From Enchytraeus crypticus (Eukaryota; Annelida; Clitellata; Enchytraeida; Enchytraeidae): a DNA stretch of 64,000 bases. Under the pieces are notes generated by a model that made no database searches, was not told the origin of the DNA, and was given only the letters and a program-made list of their open reading frames with translations. The DNA is taken from positions 2,805,001-2,869,000 of the forward strand of contig CAJHZI010000425.1 of NCBI GenBank assembly GCA_905160935.1, read 5' to 3'. A program made the position numbers and the translations under genes. Below, in pieces: positions 1-10,439 of the stretch (its first letter is position 1; each line of letters opens with the position of its first letter).

Positions 1-1659
1 GCGCTGAAGGTCATCATGAACAGTTCGGTGCTTATGATCAACATGAACAGCAAGGTGCTGAAGGTTATTATGAACAGTTCGGTGCTGGAAAACATCATGA
101 ACTGCAGTGTGATGAATAATCATGAAAATCATCATCATGCTGAAAATCATCGTCTACAGCGTGAGAAGCATGATCGAATTGATAATCGCAGCCGTAAGAC
201 ACTTCATAAGAAACAGAAGAAGAAGTTGCAGTTGTCGAGGCTTCGGATTAAGCCGGTGCTTCATTTCGATCTCCAGAAACAACAACATCATCATCAGGGC
301 TTTAATCGACAGCGTATCGTGTTAACCGTGAGCCCACCAGGATCTTCTGGCTCCCTGCCCCCACCGAACTCCTCGACCCACATACCTCTGCGAGGGGCAG
401 GGCCTCAGCTCTCAAACCTGGCCACTGCGAGGGGTGACTCCGCAGTGAGGCGATCCACGTGGATGTTCATGGATCGCTTGCCGCAGAACCCGATCGGCTC
501 ACCGGCTGGGTTGACCCCTCAGGTTCATCTGCGTCCTGTCACCACCACCTTTCAGACGCCGCAGGATGGCTTTGTTCAACCCACGGCTGACCTGCTCTCA
601 GCGTTCCACGTCAACCGTCCGTCCAGTCTAAAGATCAACGCTCTGATACAGCCTCTCGGTAGAGCTCAGTCTGCTCCCACGAGATCTGATCAGCAGCAGT
701 TTGGTCCGCCACTGCTACATCAACAGCAGCCTGGTGTTGCGGGAATGAAGCAGGAGCGCATCTGTCAGCTGATTGGCGGGGAGCAATTTTCTATGATATT
801 GGAGTTGGAGATGAGCGAGATGCGAGGGGAATCTGAGCGCACTTCTACCTCCCCGGACGTGACATACCTGGAGCTAAGTAAGCCTCCTAACTTCGAGTAC
901 CGCTCTGGGCAGTGGGTGCGCCTAGCCTATCTGGCTCACAGCGGCAGTAAGTACCACCCCCTCACCCTAGCCTCGGCGCCCCACGAGAACCACCTCAGCA
1001 TACATGTCAGGGCCGTGGGTCTCTGGACGAAAAATATTCGAAAGCTTTACGATCCCCGTCTGCTGGTCAAGAAACCCCTGCCCAAGGTGTATCTGGACGG
1101 TCCCTATGGATTAGGACATCAGGACTGGAGTAAATACGAGGTGTCCATATTGATTGGTGGAGGCATTGGAGTCATTCCATTTGCTTCTATCCTCAAGGAT
1201 ATTGCTCACAGGTTGGAGAGAGGCAATCGGGACATGATGTGTAAAAAGGTCTACTTCATCTGGGTGACTCGCACCCAGCGCCACTTCGAGTGGATGACAG
1301 ACGTCATCAGAGAGGTGGAGCAGAAAGATCATTCCAACATTGTGGTGGTTAACACCTTCATCACACAGTTCAAGGGAAAGTTTGACTTCCGCTCCACCAT
1401 GCTGTACATATGTGAGCGCCACTTCCAGAAGATCTCAGACAGGAGTCTGTTCACTGGTTTGAGGTCCACCACTCACTTTGGTCGACCTAATTTCCCGGAA
1501 GTCCTGAAAGTCGTCATGAAGGAGCATCCATCGACTAATGTATTCGGGGTGTTCAGCTGTGGACCACCTCCCCTCACTCGCAGCGTTGGGCAAGCTTGCT
1601 CCAGGGACAAGGCCTACACCAACAATGTGCTCTTCGTTCATCATCACGAAAACTTTTAA
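1..1659 (+). CDS. DUOX: Dual oxidase (DUOX), 3'-terminal exon, partial
   Basis: C-terminal FAD/NADPH-binding dehydrogenase half of a dual oxidase, the membrane enzyme that passes electrons from NADPH through FAD and heme to oxygen, making H2O2. From about nt 780 the protein follows DUOX closely: FAD-site HPLTLAS (nt ~956), DGPYGLG, the nucleotide-binding glycine-rich GGGIGVIPFASIL (~nt 1155), TRTQRHFEWM, MLYICERHFQK, FTGLR, THFGRP, FSCGPPP (~nt 1552) and the family-typical C-terminal HHHENF. The glycine motif has I where DUOX/NOX proteins usually have T. Upstream of the FAD domain lie over 200 residues of His/Gln/Lys- and Pro/Ser-rich low-complexity sequence, with no membrane helix where the sixth helix would be expected nearby. 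The frame stays open to the window edge, so the peroxidase, EF-hand and heme-helix exons must lie outside. The exon ends at TAA 1657-1659. An acceptor inside the low-complexity part is possible, so the 5' boundary is uncertain; nt 750-1659 is firm. Confidence 0.92.
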   Translation, partial: ALKVIMNSSVLMINMNSKVLKVIMNSSVLENIMNCSVMNNHENHHHAENHRLQREKHDRIDNRSRKTLHKKQKKKLQLSRLRIKPVLHFDLQKQQHHHQGFNRQRIVLTVSPPGSSGSLPPPNSSTHIPLRGAGPQLSNLATARGDSAVRRSTWMFMDRLPQNPIGSPAGLTPQVHLRPVTTTFQTPQDGFVQPTADLLSAFHVNRPSSLKINALIQPLGRAQSAPTRSDQQQFGPPLLHQQQPGVAGMKQERICQLIGGEQFSMILELEMSEMRGESERTSTSPDVTYLELSKPPNFEYRSGQWVRLAYLAHSGSKYHPLTLASAPHENHLSIHVRAVGLWTKNIRKLYDPRLLVKKPLPKVYLDGPYGLGHQDWSKYEVSILIGGGIGVIPFASILKDIAHRLERGNRDMMCKKVYFIWVTRTQRHFEWMTDVIREVEQKDHSNIVVVNTFITQFKGKFDFRSTMLYICERHFQKISDRSLFTGLRSTTHFGRPNFPEVLKVVMKEHPSTNVFGVFSCGPPPLTRSVGQACSRDKAYTNNVLFVHHHENF

Positions 1660-2496
1660 TTGTCATTGATTGATTTATTTATTATTAAATATTTAAATGG
1701 AATTATTATATAATATTAAATAATAATAATAATAATAATAAAGGTTTAACGTCCTTTCCTTCATCCAGGGATGATGTCAGGGACATCCCCACAACACATA
1801 TCAGTACTGATCAATTCACCCAGACTAATCAGCAAAAGAAATGTGTTGAAGTGAAGAGTAATAAGGTCCTAAACTCATGAAGCCAGTCCGGCTTCAAAGA
1901 ATTCAAAGTTGTCAGGACGGCATTCATCTGCGTTCTTTAAATTGAGATTAAATTAAGAGAGTGAGCCATGCAAGAAACCTGGGAGGAGGATTTTATTATA
2001 CCTTTATGCAAGATACCCATGCTGCATAACTCTTCATTTTAATATATTAAATATTATTAATCGTGCGCAGTAGTGCACATTAATAGAGAAAAGATTTACT
2101 CAACAGATGGCAGCACTTAGAGTTTATTTCGCATCTGATGATCCCATCTGATGATCCATCCAGATTCTAAGCTTGTTTTCGTTCCTAAGATCTTGGCATA
2201 GTCACTGACTGAAATATTAGTAAAGCCTGAACATATTAAGTTCATTGTATTATATAAAAAAGTCAACTAGAATATGAGCCAGTGCCATTTGAAAACATGT
2301 TGTGTGCTAACGTGAAGGTAGGTAGCGCAATGTTACGAAGTTTAGTGACGTTTTTTAGGTTATGTACCTGGTGATATAAAATGGGTCCTCATCCGAGACC
2401 AAACCGATGCGCAACCTGTAGTGAATTTTTATGACATCTTCATCGTTCTTCATTCGTAAAGAATTTCATTTGGTCTCATTTACATTTCTTTTATAC
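1660..2496. other. Intergenic, with an antisense retroelement tail
   Basis: AT-rich. An (AAT)n run at 1720-1742 followed by TTTAACGTCC and ATGATGTCAGGGACATCC (to ~1810) is the reverse-complement 3' end of a dispersed family seen again at 34670 and 48430. The AATAAA at 1737-1742 could serve DUOX but lies in that repeat tail. I see no gene in the rest. Confidence 0.5.
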
Positions 2497-2735
2497 ATAA
2501 CGCATATTACAGTGAAATTATCAACTATGTTAATATCTATAAATATTACCATAGTTGATAACACCGTAAGACAATTAATTCTACTGTCCCTATAACCAAT
2601 CCTAGGAATGTCCGATGTTTTACTCTCAGATCAGCGTGGCCGGGAATCGAACCCATGAGAGTTCAATTCATCGTAAGAACTGTCACTTAAAATTTCATAC
2701 GTTATCTGACGCCTCTAACCACTATGCTATTGAGA
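2497..2735 (-). mobile_element. tRNA-derived SINE, family B
   Basis: Read on the minus strand, the right end is a tRNA-like head: A box TAGCATAGTGG with GTTAGAGGCG, then about 60 nt later B box GGTTCGATTCC. The body shares ACTCTCAGATCAGCG and GAATGTCCGA with the copy at 63720-63965. The 3' part carries a 10-bp inverted repeat (ATCAACTATG/CATAGTTGAT). No intact cloverleaf, so this is a retroposon and not a functional tRNA gene. Confidence 0.75.
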
Positions 2736-2819
2736 CATTAAAAAGATACTTTACTTTTTTACATAGAAAATACCATACATATTAAAATTCAGAGTATGCA
2801 TGATTATTGTAAATTGCGC

Positions 2820-2910
2820 TTAGTTCCTTTATAGTATGAGCATGTGGCTCTTAAAGTCTTTATAATATGAGCACGTGGCTCTTAAGTCTTTATAATATGA
2901 GCATGTGGCT
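2820..2910. repeat. Short tandem repeat, ~30-bp unit
   Basis: About three units of TATGAGCATGTGGCTCTTAA plus AGTCTTTATAA. Intergenic. Confidence 0.7.
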
Positions 2911-3321
2911 CTTAAAGTCTTTCAATCTCTGTATTGCAGAACATCGGCTATCCCAATCGCGAAATGCAGTCTTTCTGTTTCTCTTTCTACATTTTTTCTA
3001 CAGTTATTTGTACACTCTTTTCTTCAGAAAACGATGTAAGAGTCCAGCCGTGTTTAGGCTAATGCTATAAATGCCTTCATGTTCTTCTTCCAGAAACATT
3101 ACGACGTCTCGACTATTATCTACTTGATGCTTTGTAAAACTATAAATCAGCCTGTTTAGGACCCGAACAACTTATCATCCGCTTTCTACCGCCTTGCATT
3201 CCAGGAGCAGCTACACAGGTAAACTGGTAAAAATGACATTTACTTCCGATAACTGATCATTTCAGGCTGAGATTTAAACACATTGTTCTGTCGCACAGGT
3301 GGTCCAAAGTAAAATCTAAGT

Positions 3322-3500
3322 AGTAATAATAACAATAACAACAATTAGAGTGCTACAGTCATCAATGACAACATAGAGCACTATTGAGACAAAATCAAGC
3401 CGGCGAGCAAAAAAAGAAGGTTCAAAAACGGTGCAAATTCCAAAATCCAGAAATTCAGTCCAAAGTAAAGGGAGTTAAAGAAAAGGTGGTTTAGGCGCAG
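3322..3500 (-). mobile_element. L2-like LINE 3' UTR, antisense, 5'-truncated
   Basis: Contains GTGCTACAGTCATCAATGAC, GAGCACTATTGAGACAAAAT and CAAATTCCAAAATCCAGAAA. This is the reverse complement of the 3' UTR following the L2-like ORF at 63316-63460. The (TTR)n tail lies at the low-coordinate end (3322-3348), as expected for a minus-strand insertion. Confidence 0.85.
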
Positions 3501-3671
3501 ATCGCTGCTCATGGACACTGGATGGAAAAGAGAGATGGAAAAGATAGGTCTTCAACTGCTTATGGAACTGCTCATAGGAAAGCAAAGGTCGATGTGCTTC
3601 AAATGAAGATTTCCGAAGATTGGATGGAAGAGAATTCCAGATCTGAGGTGCAGCATTTAGTGTTCATTTGC

Positions 3672-3736
3672 AATAATAATAATAATAATAATATTAATAT
3701 TAATATTAATATTAATATTAATATTAATATTAACAA
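3672..3736. repeat. (AAT)n then (TTAATA)n microsatellite
   Basis: Simple repeat. The small + strand ORF through it is a repeat artefact. Confidence 0.9.
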
Positions 3737-4440
3737 AAGTTTAACGTTTAATAATTGGAACGTAAAAATAAATGCTAATCACTTACTGAATCATTTATTC
3801 GCTAATGACTGCAGTCTCTAGAATTATGAATTTTAAAAGTAGGCCATTAAAGTTTAATAAAACTGTGTCCCAAAAATTGCTGAGATGCATGGCCTTAAAG
3901 GTGAAGAAAAATATGATTTTAAGCTACAGTACAGTATATTTAAAGAACAGTAGATTTGCGGAATAGCCTTATCTATTTCCTTCGCAAATAGTATAGAGTT
4001 TACCTATTGTCTTCACAAATAGTTTAGAGTAAATAATACACTCATCTTTTATTTTTAAATGACTAATATTTGACAATTATTCCAGAATCATGTATGGTGA
4101 GTATCTGCAGTGATTTCTAACACAAAGTTTGACTTAGAGATCAGGACTTGGTGAACCAGAAGCATATAAATTGTTGCACCTGGAGACTCGCCTGAATTCC
4201 TCGTACGGATTAGTAACTGAGGATTCATGACAGGAACGTTGAAGTGCGTACAAGAAAAACGTTAACGAGTTCCTGAATAAAAGTTACCGATAATCCAGTC
4301 ATCAGAGTGAGGGTAGATAATCCATTGATCGGAGTGAAGTAGGGGCGACCCTACCTGCAGTTCTTCACAATTCTGTAAGGAGCTGAGATCAGATTTGTTA
4401 AGTTAGCTTAACATTGGTGGGTCGTGAGTAAAAGATAAAA

Positions 4441-4581
4441 GGCTAAGTATTAGCATTAGTTTCCTCACTCGAAAGCGATGTCAGTGACTGGCAAGCCCAG
4501 GATTTGAACCCCGCACATACTGATCCGCGGTCGAGTTTCTTAGCGACATCGCAACTGGCTCCAGCCAAGTGGCTATGTCGG
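4441..4581 (-). mobile_element. tRNA-derived SINE, family A (full-length copy)
   Basis: On the minus strand it reads GCTGGAGCCAGTTGCGATGTC, CGCGGATCAGTATGTGCGGG, a B box GGGTTCAAATCC, then TCACTGACATCGCTTTCGAG and GTGAGGAAACT. Twelve copies of this family occur in the window on both strands. Confidence 0.85.
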
Positions 4582-4805
4582 TAACTTAGTAGGAGGAAGG
4601 GAGCAGAAAAAGAGGATAGGTGAGGCTAAAACTGTAGCCGAAAGTAAAAAAATCTTCTGTGAATTTCAACTTATTAAAAACTTTTCACAAATACATGTAG
4701 AAGAAGCGAGTTTCAATAGTTTCATCATTTAATAAAATGTTCACTAATAAGAAAATTGACTAGTAGGAGTGTCTTGGTTTTAAAATTATTCACTATTAGA
4801 TGTAA

Positions 4806-4885
4806 AGCTAAAGCTGGTAAAGTTAAGGTTAACGTCAGTTTCCTCATTCGAAAGCGACGTCAATGACGGGCGAGCCCAGGATTGT
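4806..4885 (-). mobile_element. SINE family A, 5'-truncated
   Basis: Only the 3' half remains: GTCAGTTTCCTCATTCGAAA, CGGGCGAGCCCAGGAT, and AAAGCTGGTAAAG at the 3' end. Confidence 0.8.
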
Positions 4886-5049
4886 AGAATGTAGTAAATT
4901 TATTTACTACATCTTTCACGAGCTATTGCATGTGGCAGTCGAACGCAAAAAAGCAGAGAGGCCTACTGTTGGTGAAAGTTTTGGAAAAATAATTAGGACT
5001 ATTATTTCAATCTTATTTTTCTGGAAGTGAAGATATCGTTCCGCAGCTT

Positions 5050-5420
5050 AAAATATTTATTAAAATATTTATTAAAATATTTATCAAAATATTTATTAAA
5101 ATATTTATCAAAATATTTATTAAAATATTTATCAAAATATTTATTAAAATATTTATCAAAATATTTATTAAAATATTTATCAAAATATTTATTAAAATAT
5201 TTATCAAAATATTTATTAAAATATTTATCAAAATATTTATTAAAATATTTATCAAAATATTTATTAAAATATTTATCAAAATATTTATTAAAATATTTAT
5301 CAAAATATTTATTAAAATATTTATTAAAATATTTATTAAAATATTTATTAAAATATTTATTAAAATATTTATTAAAATATTTATAAAAATATTTATTAAA
5401 ATATTTATTAAAATATTTAT
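5050..5420. repeat. 12-bp tandem array with 24-bp higher-order unit
   Basis: About 31 units of AAATATTTATTA. Through the middle, TTA- and TCA-containing units alternate strictly, making a 24-bp higher-order repeat; both flanks contain only the TTA form. Because 12 is a multiple of 3, both strands stay open (LLKYLSKY and INILINIL peptides). These are not genes. Confidence 0.95.
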
Positions 5421-5429
5421 TACTGAAAT

Positions 5430-6195
5430 ATGATCTTGTTTAATATTTTTACAGACTCAATCGGCTGGTCTAAAATGTAATTATCAACGAACGAGATATT
5501 GTGTACCATACTAAGATAAGTAACTAAGACTTATCACACCAAAGTAAAGTCAAATAAAAGATCTTATGCATGATACTTCCCTGTCTTACATTTGATAAAA
5601 ATAATTGTAATAGATGGCAGTGGATTTATTACATAGTTGATACCATACTATATGGTAGCTTTCTGCAGAGATATCACTAAACTTTATTGTTAATATGTCC
5701 ACTTGAATACTTTCAATTAGAGACCTCGCTCCTATCCCTCCTCATTGGACTCGGCGTGCACTCCTGAAGTGCTTCAGGAGTACAGCAGGAGTGCAGGAGC
5801 TCATAGATCTGGGCAGGTCAGTGATAATTGTTATGTGGGCGGCAGTTATAGCGCTCATAAAATCTGTGCTTGGAGTTCTGCAAGTGGTTGACGCGAGAGA
5901 GAGTGATAGAGCAAAGCTGAGAGATCTGCGAGATTTTGTTTAAGCTGGTATGATCACTTTCCTCCATGTTTGAAGCAAACTAAGACGTCTGAATTTAGTT
6001 TCTTCAGCACCCCACATAGTTGTGATACAATTATACATTGTCTTGAATGACAGATACGACTTTGACTTTTGAGAGTCTTTGAACTTTAAATAATAATTTC
6101 CATTCCTGCCATATTTTAAGGATCCCTTTTAGCTTGAGTATTACACTCTTTTGGAAGATTTCTTCATTGCAGCTTTTCATGAAGCAATCTCGATA
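5430..6195. other. Intergenic, no gene seen
   Basis: AT-rich. A short palindromic stretch (CTCCTGAAGTGCTTCAGGAG with GTGCACTCC nearby) lies at about 5755-5795. No coding signal found. Confidence 0.5.
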
Positions 6196-6199
6196 TCTC

Positions 6200-6390
6200 C
6201 CTCTTAGTGCACTGCCTACTGGCAGGTCCATAGTATATGACGCCTCTACTCATATCTGTCTTCCGTTTTTCCTCTTTATATCCACATACGATGGATATTT
6301 AAAACATCTATAACATTCCTTTTGATATGCCATTATTCTTGTGGGATTCTGCTTCTGTTTCTGACGAGGTGGGCAACCTATGCATTCCTC
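6200..6390 (-). mobile_element. RTE-like LINE 3' end, (GA)n-tailed family
   Basis: Begins CTTAGTGCACTGCCTACTGG then CAGGTCCATAGTATATGACG; this is the reverse complement of the element end seen with coding context at 39986-40398. Related copies lie at 34050, 38118, 40880, 43020 and 44995. Confidence 0.8.
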
Positions 6391-6392
6391 AA

Positions 6393-6397
<5 letters not shown>

Positions 6398-6436
<39 letters not shown>

Positions 6437-6443
6437 ATTATAC

Positions 6444-6482
<39 letters not shown>
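6398..6482. repeat. (AT)n followed by (CT)n microsatellites
   Basis: Simple repeats at 6398-6431 and 6449-6482, followed by a weaker GTGCACTGCC motif of the (GA)n-tailed RTE-like family. Confidence 0.95.
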
Positions 6483-6486
<4 letters not shown>

Positions 6487-6544
6487 GTGGTGCACTGCCA
6501 AGTGGCAGGTTCAAAGTAAATATTCATACTCAAAGTCTGCTTTC

Positions 6545-6860
6545 TCGCTTTTTTCACTCCTTAGATCAACAAGTTAATCCATTCACAAAGTCTATGCCTT
6601 ATCCATATTTTATGTGGTCTATAGCTTGGGAAAAATATGGCTTCTGAGGTGGTTTCCCTTTGCCGTCCTCAGTTAGGTGGATTAATTACCAATTAATTAT
6701 GGGGGAAAATATTTCATGGTGAGTTGGGTCTCCTTTTGCCATCCTAAGCTCCTGTCTTTAGTCGCCTCTTACGTACTCGCGGCAGATTTTTTACGGTTGC
6801 CCTATTCTGCAGTGGTCCAACCACACCCGAGCAAAACACGGGGAAATTATACATGTACAT
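6545..6860. repeat. Dispersed repeat containing TTAGTCGCCTCTTACG
   Basis: Shares a series of short blocks with 56345-56590: AGTTAATCCA, TATGCCTTATCC, TGGCTTCTGA, AGTCGCCT, GGTCCA/GTGACACAAC and ACACGGGAA. It is a dispersed interspersed repeat of unknown class. No ORF supports a protein. Confidence 0.6.
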
Positions 6861-7247
6861 GTATACAGTATATATACGTTTTTTTACAGAACCTTAACAG
6901 TTGCTCAACTGCATATCAGGAAGACTTCCGGTCTATATACCATCCGCTGGATGGAACACGAATATATTGATGTTCTCCACACTCAAGAAACTCAGTAGAG
7001 TTAAGAAGTATACCACGGAACCGATACTGTTAAACCGGATTATACAATGGATTCTTGCGCAATTCTTAGCCTAGTTCTTGTTTTACATAAAATATTTCTG
7101 TCGGTGGCGGCCGTAAAATGGCTGTAAGTAAAATAATTTTGTATAGAAAAATGTACAAGATAAAATTATAATTTCAAAGTGTACTAATTATTCCAAATTA
7201 ATTATCGAAATAACGATAATAATTTTTAGAATTTATATTTACTTTTT

Positions 7248-7460
7248 CCTAGTATGATACCAATCTTATTAAGAAAATTGAGAGTATGATACCAATCTTA
7301 TTAAGAAAATTAAGAGTATGATACCAATCTTATTAAGAAAATTAAGAGTATGATACCAATCTTATTAAGAAAATTAAGAGTATGATACCAATCTTATTAA
7401 GAAAATTAAGAGTATGATACTAATCTTATTAAGAAAATTAAGAGTATGATACCAATCTTT
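7248..7460. repeat. 32-bp minisatellite
   Basis: About 6.5 near-identical units reading AGTATGATACCAATCTTATT then AAGAAAATTAAG. Only single-base differences between units. Confidence 0.95.
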
Positions 7461-7571
7461 CCTCACCACACTAACAATTTAATTTTTAAAATTCCTATTA
7501 TATAGGTTTTATAATAGATCCCTCACTTGCGTAATACGACTAAGCTGACGCCTATGGCACATATAGGCCAG

Positions 7572-7692
7572 AGTTAAGCTGGTTAAACTAAGGTTAACTT
7601 CAGTTTCCTTACGAGAAACCGACGTTATTGGCGGGTGAGCCGGGATTTGAACCCAGCACATACTGATCCGCGGTCGAGGATCTTACCGACTA
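7572..7692 (-). mobile_element. SINE family A, antisense
   Basis: Contains GGATTTGAACCC (B-box complement), CATACTGATCCGCGGTCGAG and CTTACCGAC at its 5' edge. The head is truncated. Confidence 0.8.
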
Positions 7693-7699
7693 CTCAGTA

Positions 7700-8195
7700 T
7701 GTTATATTATTTTATGGTAAATATTTGTAATAAACCAATAATCGTCAACAACCTTAGGGACGTCCCTGACAACTCTCTAGGGTATCATATGATCATAGTA
7801 AGATCATATCACAAATATATCAACATACGCCCATAGGATAATGCAGTCATTTGATTAGGCCTATGTGATCATATATTATTATATTATAGTACGACCATAT
7901 AGTCACATGATCCTATAACATGACAATGGATCATATGAACTTAGGATCTTATGAGTTAGGAGAAGCGATCATATAATCGCATGACAAGTATGATATAGGA
8001 GATAGGGGATAGAATAAACGAGTAACAGATCTATCTCTTCATCTAAAAAAGTTCTAGCAAAAGCACCAAATGCAATTTATGAATTGTTAACGATTTATAC
8101 ATATTACAATTTATTCTTTCAAATATGAGGGCAGTTTATTCTTTCAAATTATGATCACAGGGGGAGGGGGTGATCACCACCCAATTGTTTGCTTG
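7700..8195. other. Intergenic, no gene seen
   Basis: AT-rich with many short GATCATAT-type motifs. One TAGGCCTA palindrome at 7856-7863. Confidence 0.5.
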
Positions 8196-8199
8196 CTTC

Positions 8200-8375
8200 A
8201 TAGTCCATAACCTTCTCTTCTTTAATTCCCTTTATCTTCGGACTGGTTATGTGGATTTTGGAATTTATACCGTTCTGGACTTTCTTTTTGCTCACCGGTT
8301 TGGATTTCTCACAATATTGCAAGATGTTTTCATGAACGACAGTAGCACTGTAATTGTTTTTATTATAACATAACA
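8200..8375 (+). mobile_element. L2-like LINE 3' UTR
   Basis: Matches the 63316-63460 UTR: TCCCTTTA..CGGACTG, TGGATTTTGGAATTT, CTTTTTGCTCACCGG, GACAGTAGCACTGTAATTG, then a TTTTTATTATAAC tail. Confidence 0.85.
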
Positions 8376-9005
8376 AGTCTACGTTGGAAAGTATTACTGC
8401 AGTCTCACTCAGTAACTGTAAAATAGTCACTTTGAGACGCTGAGTACAACTTTTAGTGTTAAATCTAAAGGTAACTGTTGTTCATAACGACATCCACTGG
8501 TTGCATAACGATTTAACGCGCCGAGGTTCGTAGCAGAAAGGCTCATTCCATTGCCGTACATAAATAACTGGAATATCGATTAACATTGAAAGTTCCTCCG
8601 GGCATGAGAATGGTCAAGTAAAACCAATTACGGCGTCATTTGTTGTCAGATCATGACATCACTATTGATATTGCGCACTGAACAATACTAAACCCAGACT
8701 TTTCGTAATTACCATTACTCGCATTCTTGTCCGTTTTATACTGAAATTAATTGTCAATGTTCGTTGAGGATTCAACTGAACTCTCAAATGTACTGAATTC
8801 TTTATTCAAGGTAAAGAATAGTGAAATTACACAACAATAGCATGAATATGTTCAAGTTACTAAACTCTTCTCTTTAGTATACCTTTTTACCTTTCGGATC
8901 TCCTAATCCAATATCAATCTTTTCGTAACCTTCGTTCTTCCGATGCCAAACCGCTCAAAAGTCCTAATATTCTCACTTCCTTAGGTCGAATATCTTACCG
9001 ATATT

Positions 9006-9006
<1 letters not shown>

Positions 9007-9075
<69 letters not shown>
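9007..9075. repeat. (AT)n microsatellite
   Basis: About 33 AT dinucleotides, immediately 5' of a SINE A copy. Confidence 0.95.
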
Positions 9076-9099
9076 TTTTTGCTTAAAATGTGTCACTTA

Positions 9100-9236
9100 T
9101 TGCGTCTGAAGCCAGTGGCGATGACGGTAAGATATCTAACCGCGGATCAGTATATGTGCGGAGTTCAAAGCCTGGGCTCACCCGCCACTGACATCGATTT
9201 CAAGTGAGAAAACCGTTGTTAACACTAGCTTTACCA
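9100..9236 (+). mobile_element. SINE family A
   Basis: Head GAAGCCAGTGGCGATGACGG, then CCGCGGATCAGTAT, a mutated B box (AGTTCAAAGCC), CACTGACATCG and the 3' end CTAGCTTTACCAG. Confidence 0.85.
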
Positions 9237-9292
9237 GATTATTTACTTTGAATCTTAAATTATTTTCTGTAAAGCTACTGTTAAAAACAGTT

Positions 9293-9382
9293 TTAAAGTC
9301 TCGCAGTCAAATGTCGTAGTCAAGTCTCGCAGTCAAGTCGCGCAGTTTCATTAAGTCTCGCAGTCAAGTCTCGCAGTCTTGT
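9293..9382. repeat. Short tandem repeat, AGTCTCGCAGTCA
   Basis: Five to six imperfect 12-18-bp units. Confidence 0.8.
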
Positions 9383-9384
9383 TA

Positions 9385-10290
9385 CCCAAAGTTTCTAGTA
9401 CTATATAACCGTAGATTGTGACAGATTTATCAGTCATAAGTAGATCACAGAAAATTAATATACAATCCTACATTTATGAGCTTACGTTTGATGTGACTCT
9501 ATACGATTCTTACACCAGCCAAACAGTTTCCTTCTGGAGTGAATCAGTTGATGAGTCACAGGATCATAAATCCTGCCTCGCTCTCCTCTAAGAATCTCCG
9601 GAGTCTCTAATTTCTCTGATCCGCTGACTTCCTGCCACTGGATGGCTAATAAATGAGAGTGTACGCGACTGATTTAGGACGTTATCTTTGTCCGGCAGTC
9701 GGACATTATTGGCCCCTTTCACTACATTCATTTCCGGTTCCCCGCCCTTTGGCCGCCTTCTTGAAACTGGCTTAACTTAATCCTCTATAGCTGCTTTGCA
9801 GTTAAGTTTTTCAGTGGTAAAAATCAGAGAATATAGATAATGATTATTAGATAACGAAGATTTTATTCAGAAAAAAGTACATTTAGTTTTATCAAATAAT
9901 AAATGCACTTCGTTATGATATATAATTGCTAATGTAGGCAGGCCTAACGATTCAGAGAGTTATAGGGTAAATAAAATGTTCTGTTTTATTAGTTTTAGTT
10001 TTTAATTAGGATTTCGAATAAATAATAGGAAGATAAAGTTTTTCATTAATGAATGTTTCTGTAAATTTATCTTACCTTGATCTTGAATAAGACAAATATT
10101 CTTTCAAATTGAGTTAAAAAATAGATGCTTGCACGCCTTGAAATTATTTGGAAATGATTTAGCCACCAGTAAAAATGTCAGGTATTTCTAAGATGGCAAG
10201 AATCATATTCGCATACCATCTGCAATGTTCTGAAAGCTATAGTGCAAAATGATTATAATTAGTCTTTGGTTACTTTGAATTGTAAATAAA
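9385..10290. other. Intergenic, no gene seen
   Basis: I see no coding similarity, RNA gene or clear repeat here. Confidence 0.45.
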
Positions 10291-10296
10291 ACTTTT

Positions 10297-10438
10297 AAAA
10301 GCTAAAAGGCGAGTGCTAACGTCAGTTTCCTCACTCAAAAGCGATGTCAGTGACGGGAGAGCCCTGGATTTGAACTCCGCACATACTGATCCGAAGTCGA
10401 ATATCTTACCGACATCACAACTGGCTCCAGCCAGTTTA
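10297..10438 (-). mobile_element. SINE family A, antisense
   Basis: CAGTTTCCTCACTCAAAAGC through CGAATATCTTACCGACATC and GGCTCCAGCC. Near full length. The small minus-strand ORF over it is not a gene. Confidence 0.85.
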
Positions 10439-10439
10439 C

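Noticed and set aside
2600-2735. Functional tRNA gene on the minus strand
   Set aside because: A and B boxes are present, but stems do not pair well and the sequence recurs as a SINE body.
5013-5386. Long ORFs on both strands (INIL and KYLL repeats)
   Set aside because: They follow from the 12-bp tandem array. No domain and no codon logic beyond the repeat.
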